A stretch of 48,894 bases of DNA from Pseudomonadota bacterium. Its GTDB lineage: Bacteria > Pseudomonadota > Alphaproteobacteria > Acetobacterales > Acetobacteraceae. Location: assembly GCA_019351895.1 (NCBI GenBank), contig JABBOH010000007.1:84660-133553 (forward strand), read 5' to 3'. Shown in pieces: positions 1-9,497 of the stretch (positions are counted from its first letter, which is position 1; the number at the start of each line of letters is the position of its first letter). A model generated the notes under the pieces. It made no database searches and was not told the DNA's origin. It was given only the letters and a program-made list of their open reading frames with translations. The translations under genes and the position numbers were made by a program.

Positions 1-1251
1 GGCATGCTGACGCTCGACCGCTACCTAGGCTTCCACTTTTTCACCAACAGCGGCGGCGGCAACCAGATGATGTACGTGAACCTCATCTGGGCCTGGGGGC
101 ACCCGGAGGTTTACATCCTGATCCTGCCCGTATTCGGCATCTTCTCCGAAGTCGTCTCGACCTACTCGAGCAAGCGCCTCTTCGCCTATACATCGATGGT
201 CTATGCGACCCTCGCCATCGCCTTCCTCTCCTTCATCGTCTGGCTGCACCACTTCTTCACCATGGGGTCGGGTGCGGATGTGAATGCGTTCTTCGGCATA
301 GCGACCATGGTCATCTCGATCCCGACCGGCGTGAAAATCTACAACTGGCTCTGGACGATGTATGGCGGCCGGGTGCGCTACGAGCCGGCCATGCTATGGA
401 CCATCGGCTTCATGATCACCTTCACCATCGGCGGCATGACCGGCGTGATGATGGCGATCCCGGGCATCGACTTCATCGTCCATAACAGCCTGTTCCTCGT
501 CGCGCATTTCCACAACGTCATCATCGGCGGCGTGGTCTTCGGGTCCTTCGCCGGGTTGAACTACTGGTTTCCCAAGATGTTCGGCTTCCGGCTGGAAAAG
601 AAGTGGGGGACGCGCGCCTTCTGGTTCTGGATCACAGGCTTCTACTTCGCCTTCGTGCCGCTCTATATTCTCGGCTTCATGGGCGCCACGCGCCGGATGG
701 AGCATTACAACGATCCTGCATGGGTACCGTTTATGTGGGTCGCCCTGTTCGGCGCCTTCCTGATCATGTGCGGCATCGCCTGCAACACCTTGCAGATCGT
801 GGTTTCGATCCGCGACCGCGCCAAGCTGCGGGACCTGACAGGCGACCCCTGGAACGGCCGCACCCTGGAATGGGCAACCTCCTCGCCGCCGCCATTCTAC
901 AATTTCGCGACGACGCCGGAGGTGCGTGATCCCGAGCCGCTTTGGGATGCCAAGCAGCGCGGCACCATCGAGTATCAGGCGCGTGATCATTACGAAGACA
1001 TCCACATGCCGAAGAATACCGGCGCTGGCTTCATCATCGCCGTCTTCGCCGGGTTCTTCGGCTTCGCGATGATCTGGTACATGTGGTGGTTGGCGATCCT
1101 GAGCGCGATCGGCATCGTCCTGACGCTGATCATCCGCACCTGCAACGATGACATCGATTACTACGTGACGGGCGAAGAGATCGCGAGCATCGAGAAGGCT
1201 CACTTCCTGCAGGTGACCGCGCTCGAGACGGAGAAGCAGCATGCCGATTGA
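1..1251 (+). CDS. cyoB: Cytochrome bo3-type ubiquinol oxidase subunit I (5' end outside window)
   Basis: Catalytic haem-copper subunit that oxidises ubiquinol, reduces O2 to water and pumps protons in the inner membrane. The frame is open from base 1, so the N-terminal part (about 245 residues by comparison with the usual ~663 aa) lies to the left. Visible ligands, counted from the first codon: the Cu_B His and cross-linked Tyr in HPEVY (34-38), the His pair HH (83-84) and the haem ligands in HFHNV (169-173). The tail carries the typical [15 protein letters not shown] and SSPPPFYN segments. The 3' end overlaps cyoC by 11 bp, indicating translational coupling. Identification is firm. Confidence 0.96.
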   Translation, partial: GMLTLDRYLGFHFFTNSGGGNQMMYVNLIWAWGHPEVYILILPVFGIFSEVVSTYSSKRLFAYTSMVYATLAIAFLSFIVWLHHFFTMGSGADVNAFFGIATMVISIPTGVKIYNWLWTMYGGRVRYEPAMLWTIGFMITFTIGGMTGVMMAIPGIDFIVHNSLFLVAHFHNVIIGGVVFGSFAGLNYWFPKMFGFRLEKKWGTRAFWFWITGFYFAFVPLYILGFMGATRRMEHYNDPAWVPFMWVALFGAFLIMCGIACNTLQIVVSIRDRAKLRDLTGDPWNGRTLEWATSSPPPFYNFATTPEVRDPEPLWDAKQRGTIEYQARDHYEDIHMPKNTGAGFIIAVFAGFFGFAMIWYMWWLAILSAIGIVLTLIIRTCNDDIDYYVTGEEIASIEKAHFLQVTALETEKQHAD

Positions 1252-1870
1252 TGCCGCCGCCGCTCATGGCGGCCACGAGCATGGCCATCATGACCATGCC
1301 CAGGAGCAGATGGACACCAAGGTCTTCGGCTTCTGGCTCTATCTGATGACTGACTGCATCCTGTTCGCGACCGCCTTCGCGGGGGTCGCGGTCAACGGCC
1401 ATTCCTATGCGGGCGGGCCGACGGGCCGCGATATCTTCGAGCTGAACGGCGTTGCCCTCGAAACCGCCTGCCTGCTGATCAGTTCGGTCACCTACGGCGT
1501 CGCTATGCTGGCGGCGCACCGCCAAAACAAGTCTGGCGTGCTGCTTTGGCTTGCGATCACCGCGCTCTTCGGTCTCGGCTTCATCGGGCTCGAAGTGAAG
1601 GAGTTCGCCCATCTCGTGGCCATCGGCGACGGGCCGGAGCGGAGCGCCTTCCTGTCCTCTTTCTTCCTGCTAGTGGCGACCCATGGCTGCCATGTCACGG
1701 CTGGTCTGCTCTGGATGTCCACGCTGATGTTCCAGCTGGGCGTCATGAAGAAGCCGCTCAACACGACCTATATGAGCCGACTCACCTGTCTCAGCCTCTT
1801 CTGGCACTTCCTGGACATCGTCTGGATTGGCGTGTTCACGGTTGTTTATCTCCTGGGAGTGACGGCCTGA
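1241..1870 (+). CDS. cyoC: Cytochrome bo3-type ubiquinol oxidase subunit III
   Basis: A 209-aa non-catalytic membrane subunit of the quinol oxidase, of the COX3 fold with five expected membrane segments. The N-terminus is His-rich ([15 protein letters not shown]), as in the family. It is followed by [16 protein letters not shown], the [10 protein letters not shown] loop and the C-terminal [13 protein letters not shown] signature. It starts inside the end of cyoB and its TGA shares one base with the ATG of cyoD, so the three are one operon. No sequence anomaly was seen. Confidence 0.96.
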   Translation: MPIDAAAAHGGHEHGHHDHAQEQMDTKVFGFWLYLMTDCILFATAFAGVAVNGHSYAGGPTGRDIFELNGVALETACLLISSVTYGVAMLAAHRQNKSGVLLWLAITALFGLGFIGLEVKEFAHLVAIGDGPERSAFLSSFFLLVATHGCHVTAGLLWMSTLMFQLGVMKKPLNTTYMSRLTCLSLFWHFLDIVWIGVFTVVYLLGVTA

Positions 1871-2253
1871 TGGACCACAGCTTTCCCGGCCATGGTCATG
1901 GCCCGACCAATGCCGCCGGCGCTTCGCATGGCAGCCTCCGCTCCTATGTGATCGGCTTCGGGCTCTCCGTCATCCTGACCGTCGCTGCCTTCTGGGTGGT
2001 GATGGATCATGTGCTGCCGCCGAGTTCGGTGATCCCCACGATCTTCGCCCTCGCGATCGTCCAGATCGGCGTGCACCTCTTCTTTTTCCTGCATCTGAAC
2101 TTCAGTTCGGAGCAGCGTTGGAATGTGACCGCCTTCGCCTTCGCGATCATCGTCGTGTTCATCGTGATTCTGGGTTCGCTCTGGATCATCCATAACATGA
2201 CGGAACGGATGATTCCGGTGCAGCCGATGCCCTCGCTGCAGCAGCAGCCCTAA
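1870..2253 (+). CDS. cyoD: Cytochrome bo3-type ubiquinol oxidase subunit IV
   Basis: A 127-aa small membrane subunit with three hydrophobic segments, thought to stabilise the oxidase. The start at 1870 is set by the TGATG overlap with cyoC and by family alignment ([12 protein letters not shown], then ASHGSLRSYVIGF); the same frame is open further upstream but that part is a shadow of cyoC. The motif LVHLFFFLHLN is replaced here by the similar VHLFFFLHLN. No cyoE (haem O synthase) follows. The next gene is on the other strand, so cyoE must lie elsewhere if it exists. Confidence 0.94.
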   Translation: MDHSFPGHGHGPTNAAGASHGSLRSYVIGFGLSVILTVAAFWVVMDHVLPPSSVIPTIFALAIVQIGVHLFFFLHLNFSSEQRWNVTAFAFAIIVVFIVILGSLWIIHNMTERMIPVQPMPSLQQQP

Positions 2254-2261
2254 CGTGAAAC

Positions 2262-2292
2262 GCGGGAGCCCGGGTCTCGCCCCGGCTCCCGC
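2262..2292. terminator. Hairpin terminator between convergent cyoD and MFS gene
   Basis: Inverted repeat with a 9-bp outer stem (GCGGGAGCC at 2262-2270 against GGCTCCCGC at 2284-2292), one mismatch, three further G-C pairs and a TCTCG loop. It lies in the 57-bp gap between two convergent genes. There is no U tract on either side, so it may act with Rho or as a bidirectional stop. Confidence 0.55.
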
Positions 2293-2310
2293 AGCCTTCA
2301 GCGTCCGCCG

Positions 2311-3600
2311 CTAAGCGGCACGCTCCTCGGCGCGACGGTCGGCATTGCCGATGAAGACCGAGAGGAAGGCCGCCGCCACGCCCAACATCCCCGCGAGCAC
2401 GAAAGCGGGCAGGTAGCTGCCCTCGACCGTGCGGGAAAGGCCGGCCAGGAAGGCGGCGCTCGCAGCACCGATCTGGTGCCCGGCCAGTATCCAGCCGAAA
2501 ATCACCGGCACGCGCGCATCGCCGAAGGCTTCCGTCGCGAGGCGGAGCGTCGGCGGCACCGTCGCGATCCAGTCGAGCCCGAAGAACACGGCGAAGACCG
2601 AGAGGCCGTAGAGGCCGAAGCCCGAATAGGGCAGGTAGATCAGCGACAGCCCCCGCACCGCGTAATAGATGAAAAGCAGCTTCCGGGAGTCGAACCGGTC
2701 GGTGAACCAACCCGAGAGCGTGGTGCCGACGAGGTCGAAGACGCCCATGACCGCAAGCAGCCCGGCCGCCCGCGTCTCGGGGATGCCGTGGTCGGCGCAG
2801 AGCGCGATGAGGTGTGTGCCGATGAGGCCGTTGGTGGTGAAGCCGCAGATGTAGAAGCTTGCGAACAGCAGCCAGAAGGTGCGGCTCCGCACGCCGATCA
2901 GCAATCCGCCGATGGCGTTGCCGATGAAGGATGTCGCGGGCGGCGGCGGCGGCGGCGCACCCGGCGCCGCGCCCCAAGGCCGGAGGCCGATCGAGGCTGG
3001 GCGTTCGGGCAGCAGCAGGGCCACGATCGGCAGCATCACCGCCGCGGCGCAGGCGATGGTCAGCACCACCGGGCGCCAGCCCGCCGAGACGGCGATCTCG
3101 GAGAGCAGCGGCGTGAAGATGAGCGTGCCGGTGGCGGTGCTGGCGGTCAGCAGGCCCATGGCGAGGCCCCGGTTGGTCGAGAACCAGCGGGTCGCGATGA
3201 TCGCGCCGAGGACGTTGGCGAGGCAGCCGGTGCCCAGTCCCGACAGAACGCCCCAGGTCAGGATCAACTCCCAGGGGCGGGTCATGAACATGCTGGCGGC
3301 GGTGGCGGCGGAGACCAGGGCGAGCGCCAGGAGCATCACGCGGCGCACGCCAAAGCGCTGGATCAGCGCGGCGGCGAAGGGGCCGACGAGACCGTAGAGG
3401 AAAATGCCGATGGCGGCGGCGAGGGCGATGGTCGCCCGCGACCAGCCGAAGGCGTCGTGCCAGGGGACCATCAGGACGCCGATCGCGCCGCGCACACCGG
3501 CCGAGACCAGCAGTGAGGCGAAGACGACGCCGAGGGCGACGAAGGCGTAGCGAGGCCCGAAAGGGCGCGTGCGGATCGGCTCGGCGGTCATCTGGCTCAT
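2311..3600 (-). CDS. MFS transporter, 12-TM
   Basis: A 429-aa major facilitator superfamily protein with about twelve hydrophobic segments and a longer central loop rich in Gly/Ala/Pro (around residues 205-225) between the two six-helix halves. The N-terminal half has a GVRGAIGVLMVPW start and a loop with RFGVRRVMLL, the conserved cytoplasmic loop of MFS. The overall pattern resembles the monocarboxylate/oxalate:formate-type MFS group, but the substrate cannot be told. The start has AAGG about 7 nt upstream. It stands alone: divergent from the SHOCT-like gene and convergent with cyoD. Confidence 0.85.
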   Translation of the reverse strand: MSQMTAEPIRTRPFGPRYAFVALGVVFASLLVSAGVRGAIGVLMVPWHDAFGWSRATIALAAAIGIFLYGLVGPFAAALIQRFGVRRVMLLALALVSAATAASMFMTRPWELILTWGVLSGLGTGCLANVLGAIIATRWFSTNRGLAMGLLTASTATGTLIFTPLLSEIAVSAGWRPVVLTIACAAAVMLPIVALLLPERPASIGLRPWGAAPGAPPPPPPATSFIGNAIGGLLIGVRSRTFWLLFASFYICGFTTNGLIGTHLIALCADHGIPETRAAGLLAVMGVFDLVGTTLSGWFTDRFDSRKLLFIYYAVRGLSLIYLPYSGFGLYGLSVFAVFFGLDWIATVPPTLRLATEAFGDARVPVIFGWILAGHQIGAASAAFLAGLSRTVEGSYLPAFVLAGMLGVAAAFLSVFIGNADRRAEERAA

Positions 3601-3814
3601 GCAATGACCTTAAGGCGAGGTTCGCTTTCGATCAAAGCAGCGCCGGGCCACCAGGCTCCTCGGCCCCTCGAGCCTCGCCATCATGCGTCGCGGGGAAGGT
3701 TGCCAACCGCGCGGAGGGCTTGAAGCCGCCGGGAGCGGCGCGACCTAACGCGGGTGCCGATCGGGTCCCCGCGCGCGCGGCGGAGGCGGCGGCTGCTGAG
3801 AGAGGATGACCGTG

Positions 3815-4414
3815 ATGACCGAGACGAACCGGACGACGGACGGGGACATCGCCGCGATCGGACAGCGGCACGGCATCAGCGAGGGCGCGGCGAAGGCGCT
3901 TTATGAGGCGCTGCGGCGAGGCGGCGGCGGCCAGGCGCAATTCAGCCACCCGGATCTCGGCGGCATGGGGCAGTGGTCGCGCGGGGGCATGACGCAGGTC
4001 GGCGATATGTTCGACCAGCAACTGAAGGACCGGGTCGCCGGGGCGTGCCAGGATCTGTCGCGGCTCATTGCGGGCGGGGAGACAGGCACGCCGGCTCAGG
4101 GCGGCGCTGCTCGGCGGCAGGTGCAGGGCGCGGACCATGCGGTCTCCAATCGGCCGGCGCACCAGACCGGGGGGCAGAATTGGTGGCCCGAGGGCCTCGG
4201 AGCGCCGGCGTCCTCGGGCGCGCAGAACAGCATGCGCTACGCCTGCTTCCCGCAGAAGCATCGCCTCGCCATCGAGCGGGATGGCCGCGTGACCATCTAT
4301 GACACCGGCCACTATAGGCTGACGGGCTTCAGCCAGCAGCAGAGCACGACGCAGGATCTGGTGTTCTCAGGTCCGGACGGCACGGTGCGGACGGATAATT
4401 TCCGCATCGTCTAA
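3815..4414 (+). CDS. SHOCT-like domain protein, function unknown
   Basis: A 199-aa soluble protein. The N-terminal part (GISEGAAKALYEALRRGGG, then AQFSHPDLGGMGQW) resembles short SHOCT-type proteins common in alphaproteobacteria. A low-complexity linker follows, and then a C-terminal beta-rich piece with RLAIERDGRVTIYDTGHYRL and TGFSQQQS. Two in-frame ATGs exist: 3806 abuts the purine run GAGAGAGG, while 3815 has it at a good 9-nt spacing, so I chose 3815. No signal peptide or membrane segment. Function is unknown; SHOCT domains are thought to be oligomerisation or association modules. It is monocistronic. Confidence 0.7.
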   Translation: MTETNRTTDGDIAAIGQRHGISEGAAKALYEALRRGGGGQAQFSHPDLGGMGQWSRGGMTQVGDMFDQQLKDRVAGACQDLSRLIAGGETGTPAQGGAARRQVQGADHAVSNRPAHQTGGQNWWPEGLGAPASSGAQNSMRYACFPQKHRLAIERDGRVTIYDTGHYRLTGFSQQQSTTQDLVFSGPDGTVRTDNFRIV

Positions 4415-4508
4415 CGGCGCGTCGCATGCATTTTAGTTGTGGGGCGCAGCATTGCTGAGGCTTCGCCACCCGCTATAGACAAACGATGATGCTCGCCGCA
4501 GCCCATCG

Positions 4509-5702
4509 ATGAGCGACCCGCCGATCCAGCGCGGCCCGCGTGCTGCCTCGGCGCAGATCCTGGCAACGGTCGTCTTCACCTTCATCGCCTATCTGGTCGT
4601 CGGGCTGCCGCTCGCCGCCCTGCCGCCCTTCGTCCATGGGACGCTGCATTTCAGCTCGGTTTTGGCCGGGCTTTCGGTCAGCGTCCAATACCTCGCGACC
4701 TTCGTGACGCGGGCGCCGGTCGGGCGGATGACCGACACGGTCGGCCCCAAGATCATGGTGATCCTGGGGCTTGGCTCATGCGCCATGAGCGGGCTTTTTA
4801 CCGCCGCGGGCGGGCTGCTGTCGGCCCATCCGGCGCTGAGCCTCACGCTGTTGCTCATCGGACGGCTATTCCTCGGCGCGGGCGAGAGCGGCGTCGGCAC
4901 CGGCGCCATCGGTTGGGCCATCGGGCGCGTGGGCCCGATCCATAGCGCGCGGATCATCTCCTGGAACGGCGTCGCGACCTTCGCCGGCATCGCCATCGGC
5001 GCGCCGCTCGGCGTGACGATCGAGGGCCTGACCGCATTCTGGGTGATCGGACTGGTCATGCTCGCGGGCGGGCTGCTGGTGCTGCCGTTCGCCGCGTCGG
5101 GGCCGGTGACGCATCTCGTGCGCGGGCCGCAGATTCCCATGGGCCGTGTCTTCGGCCGCGTGCTGCCGCATGGGGCGGCGCTGGCGCTCGGGTCGCTCGG
5201 TTTCGGCACCATCGCGTCCTTCGTGACGCTCTTCTTCGCCAGCCGGCATTGGGGCCACGCGGCGGTGGCCCTCAGCGCCTTCGGCGGCTTCTTCATCCTG
5301 TCCCGCCTGCTGTTCGTGAGCAGCATCGCCCGCCAGGGCGGCCTCCGGGTGGCGTGCGTTTCCTTCGCGGGGGAGGCGGCCGGCCTCGTGGTGATGGGGC
5401 TCGCAGCCTCGCCGCTGATGGCGGTCGCCGGCGCGGCGCTGACCGGCTTCGGCTTCGCGCTCGTATTCCCCGCACTCGGGGTCGAGGCGTTTCAGCGGGT
5501 GCCGAGCACCAGCAGGGGCGCCGCGCTCGGCGTCTTCTCGGTCTTTCTCGATGTGGCGCTCGGCGTCACCGGACCCCTCGCCGGGGTTCTGGTGGGCATC
5601 TACGGCTATTCCTCGATCTTTCTGATCGCGGCCGTCGCGGCGGTCGTGGGCGGCGGCATCACGGTCGCCTTGGGCGCGCGGCTGGTCCGCCCGGCGTCCT
5701 GA
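4509..5702 (+). CDS. MFS transporter, YhhS/YfcJ-like (arabinose-efflux type)
   Basis: A 397-aa twelve-TM MFS protein. Features include TRAPVGRMTDTVGPK in the loop between helices 2 and 3 (the MFS G-x-x-x-D-x-x-G-x-K-type motif), RLFLGAGESGVGTGAI in helix 4 and a second half with GFGTIASFVTLFFASRHW. Length and these motifs fit the YhhS/YfcJ group of putative drug or sugar efflux permeases. The substrate is unknown. The ATG at 4509 has no clear ribosome binding site; the downstream GH15 gene is convergent, leaving a 19-bp gap. Confidence 0.84.
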   Translation: MSDPPIQRGPRAASAQILATVVFTFIAYLVVGLPLAALPPFVHGTLHFSSVLAGLSVSVQYLATFVTRAPVGRMTDTVGPKIMVILGLGSCAMSGLFTAAGGLLSAHPALSLTLLLIGRLFLGAGESGVGTGAIGWAIGRVGPIHSARIISWNGVATFAGIAIGAPLGVTIEGLTAFWVIGLVMLAGGLLVLPFAASGPVTHLVRGPQIPMGRVFGRVLPHGAALALGSLGFGTIASFVTLFFASRHWGHAAVALSAFGGFFILSRLLFVSSIARQGGLRVACVSFAGEAAGLVVMGLAASPLMAVAGAALTGFGFALVFPALGVEAFQRVPSTSRGAALGVFSVFLDVALGVTGPLAGVLVGIYGYSSIFLIAAVAAVVGGGITVALGARLVRPAS

Positions 5703-5721
5703 CGGCGCGCGATCCGGGCGT

Positions 5722-7551
5722 TCACGCGTTCGCCTTGTCGATCTCGGCCGCGCCCTTCCGGCCGCCGGCGATGCTGAAGGCGGTGTTCACCACGGCGATA
5801 TGCGTGAAAGCCTGCGGAAAGTTGCCAAGCTGGCGCTTGGTGTCCGGCGCATATTCCTCGGCCAGCAGCCCGAGGTCGTTGGCGAGACCCAGCAAGCGCT
5901 TGAACAGGGCGCGGGCCTCATCCATGCGTCCCTGATAGGCGAAGTTGTCCGCGAGCCAGAAGCTGCAGGCGAGGAACACGCCTTCGCCCGGCGGCAGCCC
6001 GTCCGCGCTCGTCTTCGTATCGTAGCGCTGCACGAGCCCGTCCTGAACCAGACGCGTCTCGATCGCCTTGACGGTCCCCACCATCCGGGGATCGTTCGCG
6101 TCCAGAAATCCCGTGCGGGGGATCAGCAGCAGGCTCGCATCGAGTTGGTCCCCGTCATAGACCTGGGTGAAGCTGTTGAGCTTGCTGTTGAAGCCGCGCT
6201 CCAGGATCTCGGTCTGCAGAGCCTCCCGGTTCGCCCGCCAGCGGTCGAGCGGCGCCTCGAATCCGTGCTGCTCGGCATCGGTGATGCAGCGGTCGAGCGC
6301 GTTCCAGGACATGATTTTCGAGAAGACGAAGGGCTGGCGGCCGCTCCGCACCTCCCAGATGCCGTCGTCGTTCTCGCGCCAGATGTCGCAGAGATGGTCG
6401 GCCAGCGCCCTTTGCAGACCCCAGCCATCCGGCTGATCGGCGAGGCCCAGACGCCGGCCTTCCGACAGCACGGTCATCACCTCGCCGTATACGTCGAGCT
6501 GCACCTGGGCGGAGGCGGCGTTGCCGACGCGCACCGGGGCCGAGTTCTCGTAGCCCGGCAGCCAGGGCACCTCCCATTCGCTGAGCCGTCGCTCGCCCGC
6601 TATGCCATACATGATCTGGATCTGGTCGGGCATCCCGGCGACGGCCCGCATCAGCCAATCCCGCCAGGCTTTCGCCTCCGTCAGATAACCGGCGCGGAGC
6701 AGCGCGCCGAGGGTCAGCGTCGCGTCGCGCAGCCAGCAGTAGCGGTAGTCCCAGTTGCGGCTGCTGCCGATCTCCTCCGGCAGCGATGTCGTCGCCGCTG
6801 CCACGATGCCGCCTGTCGGCGCATAGGTGAGCGCCTTGAGCGTGATCAGCGAGCGGCGGACCTCCGCCGCCCATTCGCCTTCATAGATCGAGGTCTTGGA
6901 CCAGTCCTCCCAGAAATCGACGGTATCCTGCAGGGCCTTGTCCGCGTCGGGCTTTTCCGGCAGGTCGAGGTGCGATCGATTGTGGATGAGGATGAAGGTC
7001 TGGCGACCACCGGCGCCGAGCGTGAACGAAGCACGCGTCGCCATGTGCTCGCTGACGAGCGGCATCGAGGAGAACACGGTGACGCGGTCGGGGCCGCAGA
7101 TCGCCTGCAGCCCGCTCTGATCCTTCAGACCGATGACCCAGGGGATGGCGCTGCCGTAGTCGAAGCGGATCGTCAGGTCGAGGGTCATCTCGACGGTGCC
7201 CGACAGACCCTCGGCGATGCGGATGACGGTGTTGTTGACCTCGCCCACCGGCATGAAATCCGTCACGCGCGCGCGGCCCGTCTTCGTGTCGATGATGGTG
7301 TCGATGATGACGCTGCCGTCGCGGTAGGAGCGCGTGATCCGCGCCTCGGGGTCGGTCGCGCTCAGGCGCCAGCGGCCGTGCTCGCGGCCGCCGAGGAGCG
7401 CGGTGAGGCAGGCGGCGCTATCGAACCGAGGAAGACAGAGCCAGTCGATGGCGCCGTCGCGGCTGACGAGCGCGCAAGTCCGGCAATTGCCGATCAGGCC
7501 GTAATCCTCGATCCTGGCGTGTGTTTCGGCAGCAGGGGCTTCGGTGTCCAT
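5722..7551 (-). CDS. Glycoside hydrolase family 15 protein (glucoamylase/trehalase type)
   Basis: A 609-aa cytoplasmic GH15 enzyme without signal peptide. The N-terminal beta domain starts with IEDYGLIGNCRT (13-24) and DGAIDWLCLPRFDS (32-45). The (alpha/alpha)6 catalytic barrel has SRNWDYRYCWLRDA (264-277), GYENSAPVRVGNAA (333-346) and LLAEEYAP near the C-terminus, where a catalytic Glu is expected. In this bacterial subgroup known members cleave trehalose or alpha-glucosides, so the substrate is uncertain. No trehalose or glycogen synthesis genes flank it. The ATG has GGGAGA about 10 nt upstream. Confidence 0.9.
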   Translation of the reverse strand: MDTEAPAAETHARIEDYGLIGNCRTCALVSRDGAIDWLCLPRFDSAACLTALLGGREHGRWRLSATDPEARITRSYRDGSVIIDTIIDTKTGRARVTDFMPVGEVNNTVIRIAEGLSGTVEMTLDLTIRFDYGSAIPWVIGLKDQSGLQAICGPDRVTVFSSMPLVSEHMATRASFTLGAGGRQTFILIHNRSHLDLPEKPDADKALQDTVDFWEDWSKTSIYEGEWAAEVRRSLITLKALTYAPTGGIVAAATTSLPEEIGSSRNWDYRYCWLRDATLTLGALLRAGYLTEAKAWRDWLMRAVAGMPDQIQIMYGIAGERRLSEWEVPWLPGYENSAPVRVGNAASAQVQLDVYGEVMTVLSEGRRLGLADQPDGWGLQRALADHLCDIWRENDDGIWEVRSGRQPFVFSKIMSWNALDRCITDAEQHGFEAPLDRWRANREALQTEILERGFNSKLNSFTQVYDGDQLDASLLLIPRTGFLDANDPRMVGTVKAIETRLVQDGLVQRYDTKTSADGLPPGEGVFLACSFWLADNFAYQGRMDEARALFKRLLGLANDLGLLAEEYAPDTKRQLGNFPQAFTHIAVVNTAFSIAGGRKGAAEIDKANA

Positions 7552-7641
7552 GGCGATCGTCTCCCGGAGCCCGTTCCGTCCGGACAGAATCGCACGCCGA
7601 GCGATCCCGACCCGAACGCGTCAGGGGTCCCATCAATGTTC

Positions 7642-7702
7642 AGAGCACGATCCGCCGCAGACCTTGAAGCGGATGCGCTTCAGGCCGATGCGGTCGCACT
7701 CC
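7642..7702. repeat. Imperfect palindromic element, REP-like
   Basis: The core hairpin is GAAGCG-GATG-CGCTTC (7666-7681), extended by CCTT/CAGG with one wobble. Outer arms GAGCACGATCCGC (7643-7655) and GCGGTCGCACTC (7690-7701) are nearly complementary, giving a ~60-nt imperfect cruciform. It lies in the 283-bp gap between GH15 and DUF1028, which otherwise holds only the GH15 ribosome binding site. Its form suggests a dispersed intergenic repeat, but only one copy is visible. Confidence 0.35.
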
Positions 7703-7834
7703 GGCGCGGGAAGTCAGGGCCACCAGGATAGACGGCCCGAAAAGCCATTTGCATCTTGTCGTGACCGACTGAAGTTAAAGCCCTGGACCGCTTCGGGCCG
7801 CGGCGTTCTGCGCCCTCGGCAGATGAATTCGCCG

Positions 7835-8521
7835 TCACGCGCCGGCTCCACTGTCGCCGGCGACGCCAAAGGACGGCGCCTCCGACGGGTTGAGCGCGCG
7901 GGTCACGTAGTGCTCCATCTGGGGCTGCCAGACGCGCCACAATCTCTCCAGCGCCGCGATGGGCGCATCGTCCCAATCAACCCGCAGATCGGCGATCGGC
8001 CAATCGGCCTCGCCCGCGATGAGAAGCCCGGCGGAGCGGATGGGGCCGGCCTCGCCGCCCGCCGCGAGGCCCGCCGTCATCGCGAGCAGCATGCGGTCGC
8101 CGAGGTCGCGCCCGGCGCTCTCCTCGAAGGCCGCCACGATTTCCCACGGAACCCCGGAATGGGCGAGGAGGTTGCCGGCGGAGACCACATCGCGTCCGCG
8201 CGCCTCGCCGTGGATGCCGAGCGTCCGGGCGCCGGAGTAGGCTGCTGTCCGGCCCTCGGCGTCGATCATCGTGAACTGGCGGTACGCGGCGTGGGGCGCG
8301 GTCGCGGCGAGCACGGCGGCCGTCTGCGGCGCGCTGGCGCCCAACGCCATCAGGTCGAGCGCGCGCGGCCCGAGCCGTGGGTCCGTCACGTTCTGCGTCG
8401 TCACCGCGCCGATCCCCGAGCGCACATGGGCGCAGCGCGCGGCGACCGCGGGCGAGGAGGAGGCGACGGCCACTGCGAAGCGGCCCGTTCCGGCGCATCG
8501 CGCCACGAGCGAGAATGTCAT
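7835..8521 (-). CDS. DUF1028 family protein (Ntn-hydrolase-like superfamily)
   Basis: A 228-aa protein matching the DUF1028 family (COG3342). Typical features are the start MTFSLVARC, AVAVASSSPAVAARCAHV, GAVTTQN, then AAYRQFTMIDAEG and the Gly/Ala-rich AMTAGLAAGGEAGP region. The family has a predicted Ntn-hydrolase-like fold, and its activity is unknown to me. The frame is open to 8596, but ATG 8521 is chosen by family alignment and by AGG 9-10 nt upstream. It is divergent from the HAD gene with only 73 bp between starts, so the two may share a promoter region. Confidence 0.85.
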   Translation of the reverse strand: MTFSLVARCAGTGRFAVAVASSSPAVAARCAHVRSGIGAVTTQNVTDPRLGPRALDLMALGASAPQTAAVLAATAPHAAYRQFTMIDAEGRTAAYSGARTLGIHGEARGRDVVSAGNLLAHSGVPWEIVAAFEESAGRDLGDRMLLAMTAGLAAGGEAGPIRSAGLLIAGEADWPIADLRVDWDDAPIAALERLWRVWQPQMEHYVTRALNPSEAPSFGVAGDSGAGA

Positions 8522-8594
8522 CTGTAATACCTGCCCGCCTTGACCGCCCCGCCGCAAGCGTCGTTTTTTGAGCAATGCCCACGGGAGAACAAGC

Positions 8595-9425
8595 ATGAGC
8601 GGCTATACCGGCACAGCGCCCATCCGCCTCGTCATCAGCGACGTGGACGGCACGCTCGTGCGCCACGACAAGAGCCTCCATCCGGAAACCATCAAGGCGG
8701 CCCGGGAGCTGAAGGCCGCCGGGATCATTCTTTGCCTCGTCAGCAGCCGCCCGCCGCGCGGGATGGAGATGTATCTGGAGCCGCTCGGCATCACGACGCC
8801 GCATGCCGGCTTCAATGGCGGTCAGATCGTCGCGGCCGACAACCGCACGATCCTCGACGAGCTTGTCATTCCCGAAGATGCGGCGGAAACCGCGGTCTCG
8901 CACATGGCCGCGGCGGGGCTCGATGTCTGGGTCTTCGCCGGCAGCGGCTGGTACGTGAAAGGCGCCAACGGTCCCTATGTCGCCCATGAGGCCGAGGTCA
9001 CGCGCAACACCTTCACCGTGGTCGACGACTTCTCCCCATTCCTCTCCTCGACCAACAAGATCATGTCGTCGAGCCGGAACTTCGATCTTGTCGGGCGGGT
9101 GGAGGAGGAGTTGCAGGAACGGCTGGGCTCCGCCGCCTCGGTCAACCGCTCCTCGCCCTATTACTGCGACGTGACGAATGCCGACGCGAACAAGGGGCGC
9201 GCCGCGCTGGAACTGGCCCGCATCGTGGGGGTGGCGCCCGAGCAGATGGCCTGCCTCGGAGACATGAATGTCGACGTGCCGATGCTGAGGGTCGCCGGTC
9301 TCTCGATCGCCATGGGCAATGCGGCGGACTCGGTGAAGGCGGCGGCGAAGGTGATCACCGGCACCAATGACGAGGCGGGCTGGGCGGATGCGATCCGCGC
9401 CTATGTTTTGCCGAAGGCGCCCTGA
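8595..9425 (+). CDS. HAD-superfamily phosphatase, Cof type (IIB)
   Basis: A 276-aa Cof-type HAD hydrolase, predicted to dephosphorylate small metabolites such as sugar phosphates. Motif I is ISDVDGTLV (catalytic Asp16 and Asp18), motif II SS in CLVSSRPP, motif III Lys in NKGRAALEL, and motif IV GDMNVDVPML. The cap is of the C2 alpha/beta type. ATG 8595 is preferred over an in-frame TTG at 8568 because GGGAG lies 7 nt upstream. It is divergent from the DUF1028 gene. Confidence 0.9.
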   Translation: MSGYTGTAPIRLVISDVDGTLVRHDKSLHPETIKAARELKAAGIILCLVSSRPPRGMEMYLEPLGITTPHAGFNGGQIVAADNRTILDELVIPEDAAETAVSHMAAAGLDVWVFAGSGWYVKGANGPYVAHEAEVTRNTFTVVDDFSPFLSSTNKIMSSSRNFDLVGRVEEELQERLGSAASVNRSSPYYCDVTNADANKGRAALELARIVGVAPEQMACLGDMNVDVPMLRVAGLSIAMGNAADSVKAAAKVITGTNDEAGWADAIRAYVLPKAP

Positions 9426-9497
9426 CCGGAGGCCGCCGTACTTGTGGTGACGCGATCACCACGCATCTCTCAGAACAGCACTGCGAGGAGAACGCCC

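Noticed and set aside
5800-7731. 643-aa open frame opposite the GH15 gene
   Set aside because: Composition is Arg/Ala/His/Glu-rich without domains, and the strand opposite encodes a full GH15 enzyme. It is a GC-bias shadow.
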